Below are positions 60,740 through 64,000 of a DNA stretch of 64,000 nucleotides, in pieces; position 1 is the stretch's first letter, and every line of letters begins with the position of its first letter. This DNA comes from Oligoflexia bacterium (GTDB taxonomy: Bacteria > Bdellovibrionota > UBA1018), in contig CAIZRG010000017.1 of assembly GCA_903935335.1 (NCBI GenBank), positions 1-64,000 of the forward strand, read 5' to 3'. Position numbers and translations under genes: made by a program. The notes under the pieces are model-generated. The model searched no databases, was not told where the DNA came from, and saw only the letters and a program-made list of their open reading frames with translations.

Positions 60740-60992
60740 ATTCAATGACAACCTCAATTGCATTAGCCTCACTTCGCCTCAAAGCAATCATCGACCCTCG
60801 AATTCTCACTGCAATAGGATCTCCTCCAAACGGAGATTCATGAACAACTTGAACAGATTCTCCCTCTAAGAAACCCATTTCTAAAAGCCTAGTCCGCCAC
60901 TCAGAACTGAATCCTTGAAGTTGAATCCCACTAATCCTAGCTTGAGTTCCTCTTTTTAAGGTTCCCAACCTAACTTTGCTCTTCCCATTCAC
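60738..60992 (-). CDS. feoA: Ferrous iron transport protein FeoA
   Basis: An 84-aa SH3-like protein that assists FeoB on its cytoplasmic side. The core reads LGTLKRGTQARISGI, RTRLLEMGFLEGESVQVV and GDPIAVRIRGSMIALRRSEA, all typical of FeoA. It starts in the ATGA overlap with the ArsR-type gene (60989-60992) and ends 25 bases before feoB, so regulator, feoA and feoB are one operon. Confidence 0.92.
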   Translation of the reverse strand: MNGKSKVRLGTLKRGTQARISGIQLQGFSSEWRTRLLEMGFLEGESVQVVHESPFGGDPIAVRIRGSMIALRRSEANAIEVVIE

Positions 60993-61315
60993 AAAAACTC
61001 CTCAACATGTTTCATTCCTTCTTGAAGAAGTTGATTAATATGTTCGTCATCAAGCGAGTAATAGGAAGTCCGACCTGCTCTGCGAACATTGACGAGCTTG
61101 AGATTTCGGAGCGTCCTCAAATGATGACTCACAGCCGGCTGGCTCATGGACAACTGAAAAGCAATGTTCCCAACGCTCGTTTCACTCTGAGATAAAAGCC
61201 AAACAATCTTGATCCGGGAGGAGTCTCCCAAAGCCTGAAAAGTCTCAGCTAACAATAAAAACCTTTTTTTAAACCGTAAGGTTTCAGCTCGATTCGGCAC
61301 CGTCTGTAAATGCAT
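60989..61315 (-). CDS. ArsR/SmtB-family metal-sensing repressor of the feo operon
   Basis: A 108-aa winged-helix regulator with LAETFQALGDSSRIKIVWLL, the recognition helix region FQLSMSQPAVSHHLRTLR and wing RRAGRTSYY. The last helix holds Asp90-x-His92, ten residues, His103, two residues, Glu106. This has the same spacing as the alpha-5 zinc site of SmtB/CzrA, so it should bind a divalent metal. No CxC arsenic-type motif is present. The ATG at 61313-61315 lies within the operator and has no ribosome site, so translation may be leaderless; TTG at about residue 21, after AAAAAAAGG, is an alternative start. Confidence 0.88.
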   Translation of the reverse strand: MHLQTVPNRAETLRFKKRFLLLAETFQALGDSSRIKIVWLLSQSETSVGNIAFQLSMSQPAVSHHLRTLRNLKLVNVRRAGRTSYYSLDDEHINQLLQEGMKHVEEFL

Positions 61316-61351
61316 AAACAGTTGTTTATATGTTTATAACAGAAGTGTCAA
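61314..61351 (-). promoter_or_regulatory. Promoter and metal-regulator operator of the feo operon
   Basis: On the minus strand, a perfect TTGACA (61346-61351) is followed 15 bases later by TATAAA (61325-61330). Over the -10 box and start codon lies the inverted repeat ATAAACA-nn-TGTTTAT (61314-61329), with a further half-site at 61331-61337. This fits an ArsR-family operator for autoregulation. A strong -35 box with a 15-base spacer is unusual. Confidence 0.62.
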
Positions 61352-61387
61352 GAAACGCTCAAAGAATGATTTGAGTGAAGGTTGAAG

Positions 61388-61416
61388 TTGAACTTATGCT
61401 GAGAATCCCATAAAAC
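61388..61416 (+). promoter_or_regulatory. Possible promoter of thrS
   Basis: TTGAAC (61388-61393) and TAAAAC (61411-61416) are 17 bases apart, leaving a leader of about 20 bases with GGAT before the ATG at 61442. Each box is a partial match. No T-box or long leader is seen. Confidence 0.4.
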
Positions 61417-61441
61417 AAGAAATCATAAACTGGATATTTCT

Positions 61442-63301
61442 ATGAAACTACCTATGGATACACCGACAAAGAGCGAAGCTCTCTACAAAATTCGACATAG
61501 CCTAGCCCATATCATGGCTGAAGCTGTCTTACAATTGAGACCCCATACGAAGCTTGGATTTGGCCCACCTATTGATAACGGATTTTATTATGATTTCATC
61601 CTTTCTGCTCCACTGACAGAGGAAGATTTCCCTGAAATTGAAAAGCGGATGCGGAAACTAATCCAAGAAGGGTTTGCCTTTGAGCGAGAAGAACTCCCTC
61701 GTCAAGAGGCACTCTCTCGACTCGACGAAATGGGAGAGCCCTATAAAAAAGAATATGCTCAAGAACTGTTTGAGAAGAAAAACCTCAAAACCCTCAGCTT
61801 CTACCGAACAGGACCATTTTTAGATATGTGTGATGGGCCTCATGTGGACAACACCCGGACTTTACCCATTCAAGGCTTTAAGCTCCGAAGCTTAGCAGGG
61901 GCCTATTGGCGTGGAGATTCTAAAAACCAGATGATGACCCGAATCTACGCCTGGGCTTTTGAAACTCGGACAGAGCTGGATGCTCAAATTCAAGCTTACC
62001 AAAAAGCTCAAGAGCGTGATCACAAAAAACTAGGCAAGGAACTAGAGATCTTCACCATTGATGATACCGTAGGCAAGGGGCTTCCCCTTTGGCTCCCCAA
62101 TGGAACTGTCATCCGAGATGAACTGGAAAAGCTCATGCGAGAACTTGAGTTCAAGGGAGACTACCAGCGGGTTTGTACCCCTCATCTAGCTAAGGCTGAA
62201 CTTTACTATCAAACAGGTCACCTCCCTTACTATGCAGCCCACATGTACCCAATGATGGAGCTCAAAGAATCGAGCCCTCTAGAACTCTCTGAAGAGGTCT
62301 CCCGTGCTCCACGAGCTGAGGGCACCCAGGAAGTTTATTACTTAAAACCCATGAACTGTCCTCATCACCACAAAATCTATGCCTCAAAGATGAGGAGTTA
62401 CCGGGATCTCCCTCTTCGCTTAGCTGAGTATGGGCAAGTTTATCGATTTGAAGACTCAGGTGCACTTTCAGGCCTTTTACGAGTTCGGGGCATGTGCATG
62501 AATGACGCCCACATTTATTGTACGAAAGATCAGATCAAACAAGAATTTCTGAAAGTCATGGATTTACATCGGGAAGTTTATGAAATTTTAAAAATCACCT
62601 CGTATCACCTAAGATTTTCAACTTGGGATCCTCAAGATCCGAAAGGAAAAGAAAAGTACGTCAATCAACCTGAAGCCTGGGAGTGGACACAAAAGATTGT
62701 CTATGAAGCCATGCTTGAAAGTGGTCTACCTTTTATCGAAGGAAAGGGCGAAGCGGCCTTCTACGGACCTAAAATTGATGTTCAGTTCAAGACAGTGACT
62801 GGAAGAGAAGAAACGGCGAGTACCAATCAACTCGATTTTGCTATTCCAGAAAGGCTGAACCTCAAATATGTGGGTGCAGACAACCAGGAGCATCGACCTT
62901 ATATTATCCATCGTGCCCCCTTAGGAACCCATGAACGCTTTATTGCTTTCTTAATTGAACATTATGGAGGAGCCTTTCCAACATGGCTAGCCCCCATCCA
63001 GGTAAAAATTCTGACAGTGAGTGAAAAATTTACAGAATATGCAAACAAAGTAGTCACTCAATTACGAAGCCATCAAATTCGGGCAGAGCTTGAGTCATCT
63101 TCAGACACCATCAGCAAAAAAATCCGTAACGCTTCTCGCTTGAAGATTCCAAACCTTTTGATCATCGGAGAAAGAGAACAATCAGAGGGTACGGTCACCC
63201 TTCGAAGATTTGGACATGAAGCACAAAAAACCCTGGCCTTAGATCATTTGACGCAGCTTCTTTTAAAAACTATTCAGACTCGAGGAAAATTAGATGAATA
63301 G
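61442..63301 (+). CDS. thrS: Threonine--tRNA ligase without an N-terminal TGS domain
   Basis: A 619-aa class II synthetase. It begins almost at once with the editing domain: RHSLAHIMAEAV (HxxxH, about residue 19) and MCDGPHVDNT (Cys-x3-His, about 138). The catalytic core has LKPMNCPHHHKIYAS (zinc Cys), motif 2 VYRFEDSGALSGLLRVRG, NDAHIYC (zinc His) and motif 3 IIHRAPLGTHERF (zinc His). A C-terminal anticodon-binding domain follows (about 520-619). The usual TGS domain of about 60 residues is absent, and no upstream in-frame ATG would supply it. The middle has an insertion (ESSPLELSEEVSRAPRAEG) not typical of E. coli. Confidence 0.94.
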   Translation: MKLPMDTPTKSEALYKIRHSLAHIMAEAVLQLRPHTKLGFGPPIDNGFYYDFILSAPLTEEDFPEIEKRMRKLIQEGFAFEREELPRQEALSRLDEMGEPYKKEYAQELFEKKNLKTLSFYRTGPFLDMCDGPHVDNTRTLPIQGFKLRSLAGAYWRGDSKNQMMTRIYAWAFETRTELDAQIQAYQKAQERDHKKLGKELEIFTIDDTVGKGLPLWLPNGTVIRDELEKLMRELEFKGDYQRVCTPHLAKAELYYQTGHLPYYAAHMYPMMELKESSPLELSEEVSRAPRAEGTQEVYYLKPMNCPHHHKIYASKMRSYRDLPLRLAEYGQVYRFEDSGALSGLLRVRGMCMNDAHIYCTKDQIKQEFLKVMDLHREVYEILKITSYHLRFSTWDPQDPKGKEKYVNQPEAWEWTQKIVYEAMLESGLPFIEGKGEAAFYGPKIDVQFKTVTGREETASTNQLDFAIPERLNLKYVGADNQEHRPYIIHRAPLGTHERFIAFLIEHYGGAFPTWLAPIQVKILTVSEKFTEYANKVVTQLRSHQIRAELESSSDTISKKIRNASRLKIPNLLIIGEREQSEGTVTLRRFGHEAQKTLALDHLTQLLLKTIQTRGKLDE

Positions 63302-63346
63302 GAACCGCTATTCATTTCTCTCTCGTTACGGTATTATAAAAAAGGA

Positions 63347-64000
63347 ATGGAAATACCATCAGGATACATGAAGGTTTCGCCCGTTTTCTTACAGGCAGAA
63401 GAGCCACTCCAAGTGAGTCTTTATATCTTCATGCCATTAAACAAAAAAGTAGTCCCTTATCAAAAAAAAGGTGAAATTCTTCCGACCGCTAAGTTATTGG
63501 AACTCATGAAGCTCTCCTCTTCAGTCATTCTTACTCCAATAAACGAAGGTTCCGGTGCCATGGACGAGGTCGTTCAAGATATCGCACAAGATCTAGAGAC
63601 CTCCGGATCAATCCATGAAAAAACGAGTGAAGCTGCTTCCCGAGTCGTTCAGTCTTTAGCACAGATTCAAGAGATTGCTTCTGAAGAAGTTCGGCTCACA
63701 GAAACTCATTCCATCTTAGACGAATCCTCTAAAATGGTAACCTCGATTGTAAGTTTATTGAAGGAATCTGGATCAAAAAAAGGGTTTCAAAAAGTTTTAA
63801 CAAACCTAAAAAGTGATCATAGCTCATTAGAGTCTCACCATCGGCATACTTCGGCCTTAGCAGTCCTTCTTCTGCTCTCTTTTGGGGAAGGAAACTCAAG
63901 TGATGTGGCTGACCTTGCCTTTGCAAGCTCAATTCATGACTTAGGACTCAAGTCTCTTCCTGAAGCGGAACTCCTACGCCACGTACAAGGAGATGAAATT
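63347..64000 (+). CDS. HD-domain protein (partial, runs off the window)
   Basis: An open frame from ATG 63347 (or ATG 63368, with AGGA just upstream) continues to the window end without a stop, 218 codons. The first 150 residues are a helical region resembling the N-terminal part of HD-GYP-type proteins (EIPSGYMKVSPVFLQAEEPL, LTPINEGSGAMDEVVQDIAQ). Then SLESHHRHTSALAVLLLLSF and FASSIHDLGLKSLPEAELL show the HD-domain start and the catalytic His-Asp pair. The GYP motif, if present, lies outside the window. It is probably a cyclic di-GMP phosphodiesterase or a related HD regulator. Confidence 0.75.
   Translation, partial: MEIPSGYMKVSPVFLQAEEPLQVSLYIFMPLNKKVVPYQKKGEILPTAKLLELMKLSSSVILTPINEGSGAMDEVVQDIAQDLETSGSIHEKTSEAASRVVQSLAQIQEIASEEVRLTETHSILDESSKMVTSIVSLLKESGSKKGFQKVLTNLKSDHSSLESHHRHTSALAVLLLLSFGEGNSSDVADLAFASSIHDLGLKSLPEAELLRHVQGDEI

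Noticed and set aside
1-64000. CRISPR arrays, insertion sequences, prophage or integrase genes
   Set aside because: No regular repeat-spacer series, transposase, integrase or phage structural gene was seen in the window.

Overview
The window looks like chromosomal DNA of a low-GC Gram-negative bacterium. Its gene content fits the Bdellovibrionota/Oligoflexia and former deltaproteobacterial lineages better than an enteric bacterium. The clues are a large Tad (Flp) pilus locus rich in FHA domains, an EF-G of the mitochondrial-EFG1-like type, stand-alone receiver and HD-GYP regulators, secreted YD-repeat and lipoprotein genes, and beta-oxidation and leucine-degradation genes. This placement is an inference from domain types; no rRNA gene is present to settle it.

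Region 1 (1-4584) is a divergent acyl-CoA carboxylase locus, probably for methylcrotonyl-CoA in leucine breakdown. A hydratase, a biotin carboxylase and the start of a separate biotin-carrier-like protein run leftward. A small XRE-type regulator and the carboxyltransferase subunit run rightward. Region 2 (4634-9108) holds a metallophosphoesterase, two secreted proteins of unknown function and a secreted YD-repeat protein.

Region 3 (9136-24137) is one long leftward Tad pilus locus. It starts with TadC, a DUF192 protein, three membrane proteins carrying four FHA domains, and a PP2C-type phosphatase. After a strong promoter come two Flp pilins, the prepilin peptidase, a third Flp-like prepilin, two TadE-like minor pilins, CpaB, the secretin, a fused TadZ-TadA ATPase, and TadB. 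It looks like a pilus machine controlled by phosphothreonine signalling and ATPase positioning, although no Ser/Thr kinase is visible here.

Region 4 (24235-33618) is rightward housekeeping: NagZ, a thiolase, a GAF/sigma-54 activator, an Ala-rich protein, an adenylosuccinate-synthetase-like protein lacking key catalytic elements, tRNA-Lys, BolA, a monothiol glutaredoxin, an acyl-CoA synthetase and a Nudix hydrolase. Region 5 (about 33.6-36.3 kb) is a small decayed patch: a truncated AraC regulator joined to an antitoxin-like fragment, a cyclase pseudogene with two frameshifts, and an intact DJ-1/PfpI protein.

Region 6 (36.4-55.3 kb) contains a lipoprotein, endonuclease III with a PolX whose polymerase site is degenerate, the gap-pgk-tpiA glycolytic operon, an outer-membrane-like protein, SecG, EF-G, oligoribonuclease, a dCMP-deaminase-like enzyme, QueF, a cluster of two-component proteins ending in an HD-GYP protein, exonuclease III, a DUF2079 membrane protein and FabI. 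Region 7 (55.3-64.0 kb) carries a candidate small RNA with its own promoter and terminator, a sigma-54-activator-like protein that has lost its ATPase motifs, an ExbB/ExbD pair, an ArsR-FeoA-FeoB iron-transport operon with an operator over the start codon, a threonyl-tRNA synthetase without a TGS domain, and the beginning of an HD-domain protein that runs off the window.
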